The position numbers and the translations under genes are program-made. Below, piece after piece: positions 1-5,825 of a stretch of 5,825 nucleotides of DNA. How positions within the stretch are numbered: position 1 is the stretch's first letter; every line of letters begins with the position of its first letter. Source of the DNA: Gammaproteobacteria bacterium (GTDB lineage Bacteria > Pseudomonadota > Gammaproteobacteria > GRL18); the NCBI GenBank assembly GCA_030632625.1, contig DAOVUK010000235.1, positions 1 through 5,825 of the forward strand, read 5' to 3'. Below the pieces are notes generated by a model that made no database searches, was not told where the DNA came from, and saw nothing but the letters and a program-made list of their open reading frames with translations.

Positions 1-1449
1 AAAAAAAATAACCCGCAAGCACCTTTGATTCTGGTTGTTGAAGATGATGAAGCGCTGCGTGAAGCACTGGTAGACACCCTGGAGATGGGAGGCTATAACG
101 TACTTGAAGCAGATAATGGCCGCTCGGCCCTGGAACATCTGGCACAGGATGAAGCCTGTGAAATAGATATTGTGATCAGTGATGTGCAGATGCCGAAAAT
201 GGATGGTCATCAATTACTTAAACAAATAAAACGTCATTATGATTTACCTGTTTTGTTAATGACCGCTTATGGCACTATTAGCAAAGCCATTGAAGCCATG
301 AAAGACGGGGCCGTTGATTATCTGGTTAAACCCTTTGAAGCAGAAGTGCTGGTTTCAGTGGTCAGTCGTTATGCCGGCAAGAGTATTGAAGATCATCAGA
401 TGATTGCCGAATCAGCCAGTATGCAGAAGATTGCACAACTTTCAAAACGGGTGGCGGCCAGTGATGCAACTGTGATGATTGGTGGTTCAAGCGGTACGGG
501 TAAAGAAGTTCTGGCACGTTATATTCATAAGAATTCAAGTCGTGTCAATAAACCCTTTGTGGCTATCAATTGTGCTGCTATCCCGGAAAATATGTTGGAA
601 GCAACACTGTTTGGTTATGAAAAAGGGGCTTTTACCGGAGCATATAAGGCATCTGCCGGAAAATTTGAGCAGGCTCAGGGCGGCACATTATTATTAGATG
701 AAATCTCTGAAATGGATTTGGGGCTGCAGGCAAAATTACTACGCGTGCTGCAGGAAAAAGAAGTTGAACGTCTTGGCGGGCAGGAACTCATCCCTCTGGA
801 TGTGAGAGTTCTGGCTACATCGAACCGTAATATGCAGCAACAGGTTAAAACCCATAAATTCCGTGAAGATTTATTTTATCGATTGAATGTTTTTCCTATT
901 ACCATTCCTGATTTAAAGGATAGAAAGGAAGATATTATTCCTTTGTCAAAACATATTATTAATAAAATTGCCAAGCAAAATGGTTGTGAAATACCACAAT
1001 TATCGAAACAAGCTGAGTTGAAACTGATAAATCATAGCTGGCCCGGAAATATTCGGGAAATGGATAATGTCATACAACGTGCTTTTATCCTGCATCTGGA
1101 CAATATTATTACCCCGGAAGATATGCCGATGGATCTTATTTCAGAAAGTATTCCGGAAATGAATAATATGGAGGGAATTGAGTCAGCTCAGGTCATCAGT
1201 GCAGATAATTCAATGACTTCTCCGATAGCTGATACAGCAGAACCCGTTAACGCCAGCTCAAACCTTAATGATGAATTACGTGGCCGGGAATTTGACAAGA
1301 TTTTAGAGATCCTCCATACCACTATGGGTAATCGGAAGCTGGCTGCGGAGAAATTAGGTATCAGCCAAAGGACTCTGAGATATAAACTGGCAAAAATGCG
1401 TGACGGGGGAATTATGGTTCCTGGTGGTTTTGGCGCGAAAACTGCTTAA
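1..1449 (+). CDS. flrC: Sigma54-dependent flagellar response regulator FlrC/FleR, 5' end outside the window
   Basis: NtrC-family activator that, in polar flagellar systems, is phosphorylated by the FlrB/FleS kinase and drives sigma54 transcription of mid-late flagellar genes. Counting from the TTG at base 25: receiver domain at about 1-115 with acidic pair D7/D8, phosphoacceptor D53 in SDVQMP, T80 and K102; AAA+ domain at about 125-365 with Walker A GSSGTGK (154-160), sigma54-contacting GAFTGA (201-206), Walker B LLLDE (222-226), FREDLFYRL (279-287, candidate arginine finger) and WPGNIRE (339-345); a poorly conserved linker at about 370-418; Fis-type helix-turn-helix at about 423-460. The frame is open to base 1 without a stop, and TTG-25 has no ribosome site before it, so the real start is probably a few codons left of the window. 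The Walker A has Ser where most NtrC-family members have Glu. The flrC/fleR name rests on domains plus the fliE operon directly downstream. Confidence 0.93.
   Translation, partial: KKNNPQAPLILVVEDDEALREALVDTLEMGGYNVLEADNGRSALEHLAQDEACEIDIVISDVQMPKMDGHQLLKQIKRHYDLPVLLMTAYGTISKAIEAMKDGAVDYLVKPFEAEVLVSVVSRYAGKSIEDHQMIAESASMQKIAQLSKRVAASDATVMIGGSSGTGKEVLARYIHKNSSRVNKPFVAINCAAIPENMLEATLFGYEKGAFTGAYKASAGKFEQAQGGTLLLDEISEMDLGLQAKLLRVLQEKEVERLGGQELIPLDVRVLATSNRNMQQQVKTHKFREDLFYRLNVFPITIPDLKDRKEDIIPLSKHIINKIAKQNGCEIPQLSKQAELKLINHSWPGNIREMDNVIQRAFILHLDNIITPEDMPMDLISESIPEMNNMEGIESAQVISADNSMTSPIADTAEPVNASSNLNDELRGREFDKILEILHTTMGNRKLAAEKLGISQRTLRYKLAKMRDGGIMVPGGFGAKTA
1431..1446 (+). promoter_or_regulatory. 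Sigma54 (RpoN) promoter for the fliE operon, inside the end of flrC
   Basis: TGGCGCG-AAAA-CTGCT matches the sigma54 consensus TGGCACG-N4-TTGCW with two mismatches and the required GG-N10-GC spacing (GG at 1432-1433, GC at 1444-1445). It covers the last five sense codons of flrC and abuts its stop codon. Transcription would start near 1457, giving a leader of about 89 nt before fliE. Known context: the fliE operon of polar flagellates such as P. aeruginosa and V. cholerae is sigma54-dependent and activated by FleQ/FlrA. The motif is seen directly; its activity is inferred. Confidence 0.8.
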
Positions 1450-1481
1450 CTAATAATAAGAACGTATAAATAAACTAGAAA

Positions 1482-1495
1482 GTCTGTTTTTTGAC
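1482..1495. promoter_or_regulatory. Candidate FleQ/FlrA-type activator site in the fliE leader
   Basis: The 14-bp stretch has the form GTC-N8-GAC. Read on the minus strand it is GTCAAAAAACAGAC, which agrees with the P. aeruginosa FleQ consensus (GTCaNTAAAtTGAC, recalled from memory) at 10 of 13 defined positions, including both GTC/GAC ends. It lies about 26-39 nt downstream of the predicted transcription start. FleQ is known to bind atypically downstream of the RpoN site at several P. aeruginosa flagellar promoters, so the position is plausible. It is a single short match, and the regulator gene is not in view. Confidence 0.4.
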
Positions 1496-1502
1496 GGATT
1501 CA

Positions 1503-1522
1503 CCTCCTTCCAAAGAAGGGGG
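1503..1522 (+). promoter_or_regulatory. Leader hairpin with anti-Shine-Dalgarno-like arm before fliE
   Basis: CCTCCTTC (1503-1510) can pair with GAAGGGGG (1515-1522) across a CAAA loop, giving eight pairs including one G-U. The left arm is part of TCACCTCCTT (1500-1509), the same ten bases as the 3' tail of 16S rRNA. No T-tract follows, so it is not an intrinsic terminator. The likely fliE ribosome site, AGGGG (1533-1537, 8 nt before the ATG), lies just downstream and stays free when this hairpin forms. A role in setting fliE translation or mRNA stability is inference. Confidence 0.5.
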
Positions 1523-1545
1523 AGCAAGAGATAGGGGATAACTCA

Positions 1546-1902
1546 ATGATTAACGATATAAGCACCTCCAGCATGATGCTGCAAATGCGTTCCATGGCGG
1601 ATATGGCAAATAATAAAACCACGCCATTGCAAATAAATAATGAAGGCTTACCGGGTGTTAAAGACAGCACGACTCAGGAAGTTGATTTCAGCAGCTTACT
1701 TAAGTCGGCTGTGCAGCAAGTTAGTACTATTCAGAGTGTTTCAGGTGGTTTAAAAAATGATTTCATTTCTGGAAAAGAGGGCGTCAACCTGGCAGAGGTT
1801 ATGATCGCTTCTGAAAAATCCAGTGTGGCTTTTGGCACAATGGTTGAGATTCGAAATAAATTATTAAAGGCTTATGAAGAAGTCAAAAATATCCGGGTTT
1901 AA
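1546..1902 (+). CDS. fliE: Flagellar hook-basal body protein FliE (MS ring–rod junction)
   Basis: Small exported basal-body protein that sits between the FliF MS ring and the proximal rod and is needed early for export of rod subunits. The 118-residue product has the family's variable N-terminal half and conserved C-terminal half: LLKSAVQQVSTIQ (51-63), then NLAEVMIASEKSSVAF (81-96), VEIRNKLLKAYEEV (100-113) and a terminal Val, matching the usual VMIA..K.S..F...V.VRNKL..AY.E pattern. It is slightly longer than the roughly 104-residue E. coli protein, mainly in the N-terminal half. As usual for FliE there is no cleavable signal peptide, which fits type III export. The ATG is preceded by AGGGG at a spacing of 8 nt. 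It is the first gene after the sigma54 promoter and is 51 nt from fliF. Confidence 0.95.
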   Translation: MINDISTSSMMLQMRSMADMANNKTTPLQINNEGLPGVKDSTTQEVDFSSLLKSAVQQVSTIQSVSGGLKNDFISGKEGVNLAEVMIASEKSSVAFGTMVEIRNKLLKAYEEVKNIRV

Positions 1903-1905
1903 AAT

Positions 1906-1937
1906 AGTTTGTAAGTTAATAAGTTTGTAAGTGAATA
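1906..1937 (+). repeat. Tandem duplication of 16 bp in the fliE–fliF gap
   Basis: Two adjacent 16-bp copies, AGTTTGTAAGTTAATA (1906-1921) and AGTTTGTAAGTGAATA (1922-1937), differ at one position (T1917 against G1933). They fill most of the 51-nt spacer and end directly against the fliF ribosome site GGTGGAG (1938-1944). A recent slippage or duplication is the simplest explanation. Any regulatory effect on fliF is unknown. Confidence 0.85.
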
Positions 1938-1953
1938 GGTGGAGTGAGTTCTA

Positions 1954-3591
1954 ATGGCTGAAGAAGTAACAAATAAAAATTCAATGATGGTGTTACAAAA
2001 TATCAGTGAATACCCACTCTTGAGACAACTGGGTTTAATGGTGGGCCTGGCGGCGAGTGTTGCCTTAGGTGTGGCCATTGTTTTCTGGTCACAGTCACCG
2101 GACTATACGACTCTGTATGCAGAGTTGCCTGATACAGAGCTTTCTCAGGTTGCTGATGCCTTAAAGCAAAGTCAGATAAAATATAAAATCAGTGCCGGCA
2201 ATATTATGGTTCCCGCAAATGATATTGAGAAGGCACGTATGCAGCTGGCTGCTCAGGGCCTGCCCAATATCAGACCACAGGGTTTTGATATACTAAATGA
2301 AGATCAAGCTTTTGGTACCAGTCAATTTATTCAGGCTGCACGCTATCAACATGCTCTGGAACAAGAGCTGTCCCGTTCTATCTCAGCACTTAGGAGTGTT
2401 AAATCAGCAAGAGTGCATTTAGCCATACCTAAAGAGTCTGTGTTTGTCAGGAATCGTAAAAAGGCCAGTGCGTCGGTTATTGCTAATCTTTATTCAGGTC
2501 ATCGTATGACCGATGATCAAATTTCTGCGATTGCTTATATGGTGGCATCAAGTGTGCCAAACCTTCAGGTCGAAGAAGTGACAGTGGTTGATCAAATGGG
2601 ACGTTTGTTAACTGATTCCAGAGATGGGGAACGGGTTTTAAACTCTGAACAACTGGAATATACCAATAGAGTTGAGCACAATTACATTGACCGGGTGAAT
2701 GCTATTTTAACACCCTTTCTAGGCTCTAATGGTTTTAAAGCTCAGATTAATGCCGCTATTGATTTTACCCGAATTGAAAAAACCTCAGAGGTTTTTAATC
2801 CTGATGCTGCTGCTACTCGAAGCAAGCAGCAATTAATTGAGCGGATGTCTGCCTCTGGTACCGGGGGTGTGCCGGGTGCTTTATCCAACCAGCCTCCAGG
2901 CGGATCGATTGCGCCTGAAACCACCACAAACTTTGCCACAGAGGGTAATGAAGACGGTGTCAGTGGTGCCTTTAAAAATAAAGAAAGCACGACACAAAAT
3001 TTTGAACTGGATAAAACCATCAGTCATACTCAACTGGCTAGCGGCAGTGTTAAACGACTATCCATTGCAGTGGTGATTGATGATAAAAAAGGCACTGCTG
3101 AAGATGGTATAATAACAACAACAGCAAGAACCGAAGATGAGTTAAAGCGTATTACAGCACTGGTCAAAGAAGCGGTTGGATTTAACGCTCAAAGAGGTGA
3201 TACAGTTAATATTATCAATGCCGGTTTTGTTTCCCCTGCGTACATAGAGACACTGCCGGACGTGCCTGTCTGGGAACAGGCATGGTTTGCACCGCTTGTA
3301 AAACAGAGCTTGGCAGCACTGCTTGTTCTTTATATAATATTTGGTGTGATTAAACCTGCTTTTAAAAGTTTATCCAAACCCCATAAAGAAATTGTTGGTA
3401 TAGAAGGCGAAGCCGGTTCAGGCCAGACAGCATTAGCTGCAGGCAAAACTGGCGGTATAAATGCTGAAGAGGCGGATGCTTTACCTCAGCTGCCCGATGA
3501 TTATGAAATACAATTAGATATGGCGCGCAAACTAGTGGTAGAAGATCCTAAGATTGCAGCCCAGGTAGTTAAGAACTGGCTGGCAGCTTGA
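1954..3591 (+). CDS. fliF: Flagellar MS-ring protein FliF
   Basis: Inner-membrane protein that polymerises into the MS ring, the base on which rod, export gate and C ring assemble. The 545-residue product is close to the usual 550-570. It has a short cytoplasmic N-terminus, a first membrane segment at about 25-46, the YscJ-like ring-building motifs RBM1 and RBM2 at about 50-215, RBM3 at about 225-440 interrupted by the low-complexity GVPGALSNQPP region (from 305) and followed by the ELDKTISHT motif, a second membrane segment at about 450-468, and a cytoplasmic tail. The tail ends in PDDYEIQLDMARKLV and QVVKNWL, the FliG-binding helices, so the C-terminus appears complete. GGTGGAG lies 9 nt before the ATG. 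It is 41 nt from fliG and in the same operon. Nothing looks broken. Confidence 0.97.
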   Translation: MAEEVTNKNSMMVLQNISEYPLLRQLGLMVGLAASVALGVAIVFWSQSPDYTTLYAELPDTELSQVADALKQSQIKYKISAGNIMVPANDIEKARMQLAAQGLPNIRPQGFDILNEDQAFGTSQFIQAARYQHALEQELSRSISALRSVKSARVHLAIPKESVFVRNRKKASASVIANLYSGHRMTDDQISAIAYMVASSVPNLQVEEVTVVDQMGRLLTDSRDGERVLNSEQLEYTNRVEHNYIDRVNAILTPFLGSNGFKAQINAAIDFTRIEKTSEVFNPDAAATRSKQQLIERMSASGTGGVPGALSNQPPGGSIAPETTTNFATEGNEDGVSGAFKNKESTTQNFELDKTISHTQLASGSVKRLSIAVVIDDKKGTAEDGIITTTARTEDELKRITALVKEAVGFNAQRGDTVNIINAGFVSPAYIETLPDVPVWEQAWFAPLVKQSLAALLVLYIIFGVIKPAFKSLSKPHKEIVGIEGEAGSGQTALAAGKTGGINAEEADALPQLPDDYEIQLDMARKLVVEDPKIAAQVVKNWLAA

Positions 3592-3632
3592 AGCCTTTAG
3601 TGACGACTACAGAGAAAGTAAGAGATTAACAC

Positions 3633-4658
3633 ATGGCTGATGACGACAAAAAACAAGAATCAGAAGATCTGGGCGGCATCCAGCAGGCCGCTGTTTTTCT
3701 CATGTCTGTCGGTGAAGAAGAAGCCTCTGGTATTCTCAAGCATCTGGGCCCCAAAGAAGTTCAAAGCCTTGGTGAAGCCATGGCAACTATGGCTAATGTC
3801 GATAAAGGCAGGGCAAAGGATGTCTTACAGAACTTTAATACCATTGTGGGCGGGCAGACTGCTCTGGGCATGGGTTCGGAAGATTATCTGCGTAATGTTT
3901 TAAATAAAGCTTTGGGTAAAGATAAAGCGGGTGGTGTGATTGACCGCATCCTGCTGGGGCGTCAGTCAAAGGGACTTGAAGCATTAAAATGGATGGAGCC
4001 GCGTTCCATTGCAGAAGTGATTCGTCTGGAGCACCCCCAGATTATTGCCATTGTGCTTTCCTATCTTGAAGCCGATCAGGCGGGTCTGGTGCTGTCTAAT
4101 CTCCCGGAAAATACGCGTGCTGATATTATGATGCGTATTGCCAGTCTGGATGCGATTCAGCCTGCAGCCTTGTTTGAACTGGATCAAATTCTGGAAAACC
4201 AATTTGCGGGTCATGAAAGCAGTATTCGTTCTTCCAGTGTCGGGGGGATCAAAACAGCTGCTGACATTCTTAACTTTGTCGATGGTACTTCAGAAGCCGC
4301 TATTATGGAAAGTATTAAAAACGTCGATGAAGATCTGGGCCAGGAAATTGAAGATAGTATGTTCGTCTTTGACAATCTTTCTGGTGTGGATGATCGCGGC
4401 ATTCAGGCTCTGTTAAGAGAAGTTTCATCTGATATCCTGATTGTTGCTCTTAAAGGCGCCGATGAAGAAGTTAAAGATAAAATTCTTAAAAATATGTCTA
4501 AACGTGCCGCTGAAATGTTGCGTGATGATTTAGAAGCCAGTGGTCCGGTAAAACTCAGTGAAGTAGAGGATGCACAGCGCGAAATTCTTAGTGTTGCACG
4601 GCGTATGGCTGAGTCAGGTGATATCGCTCTGAGTTCAGGCGGTGATGAATATGTCTGA
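3633..4658 (+). CDS. fliG: Flagellar motor switch protein FliG
   Basis: Cytoplasmic C-ring protein that bridges FliF to FliM and receives torque from the stator. The 341-residue product is full length (usual 330-340). The N-terminal domain (about 10-105) binds FliF. The middle domain carries the EHPQ motif (133-136) used for FliM binding, a GGIK linker follows (204-207), and the C-terminal domain has MFVF (243-246) and the charged torque helix. By alignment from memory with E. coli K264, R281, D288, D289 and R297, the equivalents are K274, R291, D298, D299 and K307, so charge is kept with one Arg-to-Lys change. The protein ends in DEYV, like E. coli DTYV. The ribosome site is weak (TAAGAG, 8 nt before the ATG). 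The last codons overlap the start of fliH. Confidence 0.97.
   Translation: MADDDKKQESEDLGGIQQAAVFLMSVGEEEASGILKHLGPKEVQSLGEAMATMANVDKGRAKDVLQNFNTIVGGQTALGMGSEDYLRNVLNKALGKDKAGGVIDRILLGRQSKGLEALKWMEPRSIAEVIRLEHPQIIAIVLSYLEADQAGLVLSNLPENTRADIMMRIASLDAIQPAALFELDQILENQFAGHESSIRSSSVGGIKTAADILNFVDGTSEAAIMESIKNVDEDLGQEIEDSMFVFDNLSGVDDRGIQALLREVSSDILIVALKGADEEVKDKILKNMSKRAAEMLRDDLEASGPVKLSEVEDAQREILSVARRMAESGDIALSSGGDEYV
4637..4644 (+). promoter_or_regulatory. Ribosome binding site that sets the fliH start
   Basis: AGGCGGTG differs by one base from AGGAGGTG and lies 6 nt before ATG-4651. It overlaps the in-frame GTG at 4642 and directly abuts ATG-4645, so neither can use it. It sits inside the final codons of fliG, which suggests translational coupling of fliH to fliG. 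Confidence 0.7.
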
Positions 4659-5451
4659 TGCACCGGGTAATCGAGACTCCCTTTCGGGAAAACCTAAGCT
4701 GAGCAAGGTGATTTCAGGCAAAAGTCAGACAGCGTATGAACGCTGGCAGGCTCCGGATGTTAAAACCATAGAGCAGCACAAGCAGGAAAAAGCGGGTATC
4801 TTAACGGCCAGACAGCTGGAAGATTTACAAAAACAGGCATACGATGAAGGCTTTCAACTCGGCAGGGATGAAGGTTATCAGGCCGGTCTTCAGCAGGGCC
4901 TGGAGGAAGGTCGTCAAAAGGGTATTCTCAAAGGTCAGGAAGAGGTCTCGCAAACGGTTAAACATTTTGCCCAGATAATGAAATTTCTAGCCAAACCAGT
5001 AGAACTGGTGAACCAGGCCGTTGAAGAAGAACTCATCATGTTATCAATGGCCACAGCCAAACAAATTATCCGTCGTGAAATCCATGCGGATCCGGGGCAA
5101 ATCGTTGCGGTTATCAAAGAAGCACTCTCAGCATTACCCGCTAATTCGAAAAAAATAAAAGTCTATCTGCATCCGTCAGATGCACAAATTGCACGGGAAT
5201 ATTTAACCGCAAGCTCAGATGAAAGTTTATCAGAGCAGGATAATTTCTGGTCTATTATTGATGAGCCTAATATTACCCGGGGAGGTTGTCAGATTAAATC
5301 AGAAGCCTCACAAATTAATGCCAGCATTGAAACCCGTATTGCTGAAATTGCAGCTCGTATCCTTGGCAGTGAAAGATCAGTTAATGACAGAACAGATGAT
5401 GGAAGCAGTCAATCAGAAGATGGTCACGAGCTAACTAGTATGCATCCATAA
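4651..5451 (+). CDS. fliH: Flagellar export ATPase regulator FliH
   Basis: Peripheral stator-like subunit of the flagellar type III export ATPase. It binds FliI and tethers it to the C ring and export gate. With the ATG at 4651 the product has 266 residues. A variable N-terminus includes W32 in YERWQAPD, possibly the Trp-containing docking segment known in other FliH proteins. Next comes a helix with eight glycines at exact four-residue spacing (G67, 71, 75, 79, 83, 87, 91, 95), the FliH GxxxG signature. The conserved C-terminal half, from about 105, includes AKQIIRREI and the GGCQIKSEASQINASIETRIAEI-type region that binds FliI. The tail after about 238 is polar and looks unconserved. It overlaps fliG by 8 nt (ATGTCTGA). 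Alternative starts at 4642 (GTG) and 4645 (ATG) are less likely on ribosome-site spacing. Unusually, fliI begins 195 nt later. Confidence 0.93.
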   Translation: MSDAPGNRDSLSGKPKLSKVISGKSQTAYERWQAPDVKTIEQHKQEKAGILTARQLEDLQKQAYDEGFQLGRDEGYQAGLQQGLEEGRQKGILKGQEEVSQTVKHFAQIMKFLAKPVELVNQAVEEELIMLSMATAKQIIRREIHADPGQIVAVIKEALSALPANSKKIKVYLHPSDAQIAREYLTASSDESLSEQDNFWSIIDEPNITRGGCQIKSEASQINASIETRIAEIAARILGSERSVNDRTDDGSSQSEDGHELTSMHP

Positions 5452-5462
5452 ATAGGCTTTTT

Positions 5463-5486
5463 TGTTCGAATAAATTCGAACCTACA
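5463..5486 (-). repeat. REP-like palindrome, left arm
   Basis: Read on the minus strand, GTAG (5485-5482) is followed by a perfect 8-bp stem, GTTCGAAT and ATTCGAAC, with a 2-nt loop (5481-5464). A 5' GTAG followed by a short hairpin is the known layout of REP elements mobilised by REP-associated tyrosine transposases (RAYTs). A T6 run (5458-5463) precedes it on the + strand, but no T-tract follows, so it is not a forward terminator. Confidence 0.75.
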
Positions 5487-5528
5487 TCTTACGTATTTAT
5501 ATGTTATTGATAAATTAATGATTATCTT

Positions 5529-5552
5529 TGTAGGTGCGAATTCATTCGTACA
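5529..5552 (+). repeat. REP-like palindrome, right arm
   Basis: GTAG (5530-5533) is followed by GTGCGAAT, loop TC and ATTCGTAC (5534-5551), an 8-bp stem with one G-T mismatch that would be a G-U pair in RNA. It matches the reverse complement of the left arm at 21 of 24 positions. No T-tract follows. Confidence 0.75.
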
Positions 5553-5646
5553 GCGGTGTTAATTAACGGATGCACACTAACAAACAGCCATACACTAAAA
5601 GAAGGCCATGAGCCGATACTGACCACTTCTCCTGAGGAAGTAAAAA

Positions 5647-5825
5647 ATGATGACTGATGGTTCATTGACAGAAGAAGAAATAACCGACCCCTTGCGTTTT
5701 TCCGCACATTTTGCCAAAGAATGGGCGCAATGCCTGAAAGATGGCCGGGAAAATATAGAGAAAACCCCGGTTGCCCTGAAAGTTGAGGGCAGATTAACCC
5801 GTATGGTCGGCATGACTCTGGAGGC
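5647..5825 (+). CDS. fliI: Flagellar export ATPase FliI, N-terminal fragment cut by the window edge
   Basis: FliI is the F1-beta-like ATPase of the flagellar type III export apparatus and partners with FliH. Only the first 59 codons are visible, ending before the Walker A region. The fragment contains a helical N-terminus, the part that binds FliH in known systems, and then VEGRLTRMVGMTLEA, which matches the start of the FliI beta-barrel domain (V.G.v.rv.G..lea). GAGGAAG (5634-5640) lies 6 nt before ATG-5647. An in-frame TAA at 5641-5643 rules out any earlier start, and a second ATG follows at 5650. The identification is supported by the upstream fliH. No strong promoter is seen in the gap, so read-through from the fliE operon is likely. 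Confidence 0.9.
   Translation, partial: MMTDGSLTEEEITDPLRFSAHFAKEWAQCLKDGRENIEKTPVALKVEGRLTRMVGMTLE

Larger units (their letters stand above)
5463..5552. mobile_element. Inverted REP pair (BIME-like) between fliH and fliI
   Basis: Two REP-like units in opposite orientation, GTAG ends facing inward, flank a 42-nt very AT-rich spacer (5487-5528). The 90-bp unit lies in a 195-nt gap where fliH and fliI are normally adjacent or overlapping, and it disrupts neither reading frame. It has no coding capacity, so any movement would need a transposase elsewhere. In the transcript the arms could also pair with each other and form a long stem that might affect fliI expression or mRNA stability. Classification rests on structure alone; genome copy number is not visible here. 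Confidence 0.65.

Noticed and set aside
25..27. TTG as the true start of flrC
   Set aside because: There is no ribosome site before it, and the frame stays open to base 1. The receiver domain would begin almost without the usual leading residues, so the start is more likely just outside the window.
3577..3591. Sigma54-like TGGCTGG-CAGC-TTGA at the end of fliF
   Set aside because: The -12 element has GA instead of the invariant GC. The match lies in codons for the conserved FliF C-terminus, so it is probably chance.
5458..5481. Intrinsic terminator after fliH (T6 run and REP hairpin)
   Set aside because: The T-run precedes the hairpin instead of following it, and no stem lies before the T-run.
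5558..5567. Palindrome GTTAATTAAC in the fliH–fliI gap as an operator
   Set aside because: It is a 10-bp AT-rich palindrome with no known matching regulator and no second copy nearby, so it cannot be told from chance.
5596..5619. Sigma28 (FliA) promoter before fliI: TAAA at 5596-5599 and GCCGATAC at 5612-5619
   Set aside because: The -10-like element is good, but the gap is 12 nt instead of about 15. Early export genes such as fliI are not normally under sigma28.
1..5825. CRISPR array, tRNA/rRNA, toxin–antitoxin, phage or defence genes, or a novel system
   Set aside because: All sizeable forward frames are accounted for by conserved flagellar genes. Remaining frames on either strand are shadows overlapping them or lack convincing starts and protein features. 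No spaced repeats or structured RNA genes were seen.

Overview
This window is a segment of a polar-type flagellar gene cluster, read entirely on the + strand. The order is flrC/fleR (3' part) – fliE – fliF – fliG – fliH – fliI (5' part). A sigma54-dependent two-component regulator directly upstream of fliEFGHI is the arrangement known from gammaproteobacteria with polar flagella (Vibrio, Pseudomonas, Shewanella and relatives). The protein sequences fit that group. The DNA is moderately AT-rich, which argues against a high-GC Pseudomonas. I cannot name the genus.

Layout: bases 1-1449 encode a sigma54 response regulator (REC, AAA+, Fis-type HTH) whose true start probably lies just left of the window. 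Its last codons overlap a well-formed sigma54 promoter (1431-1446). The roughly 90-nt leader that follows holds a 14-bp palindrome resembling a FleQ/FlrA site (1482-1495) and a hairpin containing an anti-Shine-Dalgarno-like sequence (1503-1522). Then come fliE (1546-1902), a short tandem duplication (1906-1937), fliF (1954-3591), fliG (3633-4658) and fliH (4651-5451, overlapping fliG by 8 nt). A 195-nt gap follows that carries a pair of inverted REP-like palindromes (5463-5552). fliI starts at 5647 and runs off the right edge.

How they work together: FliF forms the MS ring in the inner membrane. FliG mounts on the cytoplasmic C-terminus of FliF as the torque-receiving switch protein, and FliE joins the MS ring to the rod. 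FliH and FliI form the regulator–ATPase pair of the flagellar type III export apparatus. In known polar systems FleQ/FlrA with sigma54 turns on this operon, and FlrB–FlrC (FleS–FleR) then turns on later genes.

The genes themselves are ordinary and apparently intact. I do not see a previously undescribed system here. The points worth a second look are in the non-coding DNA: the promoter placed inside flrC with a downstream activator-like site, the leader hairpin, the 16-bp duplication, and the REP pair separating fliH from fliI.
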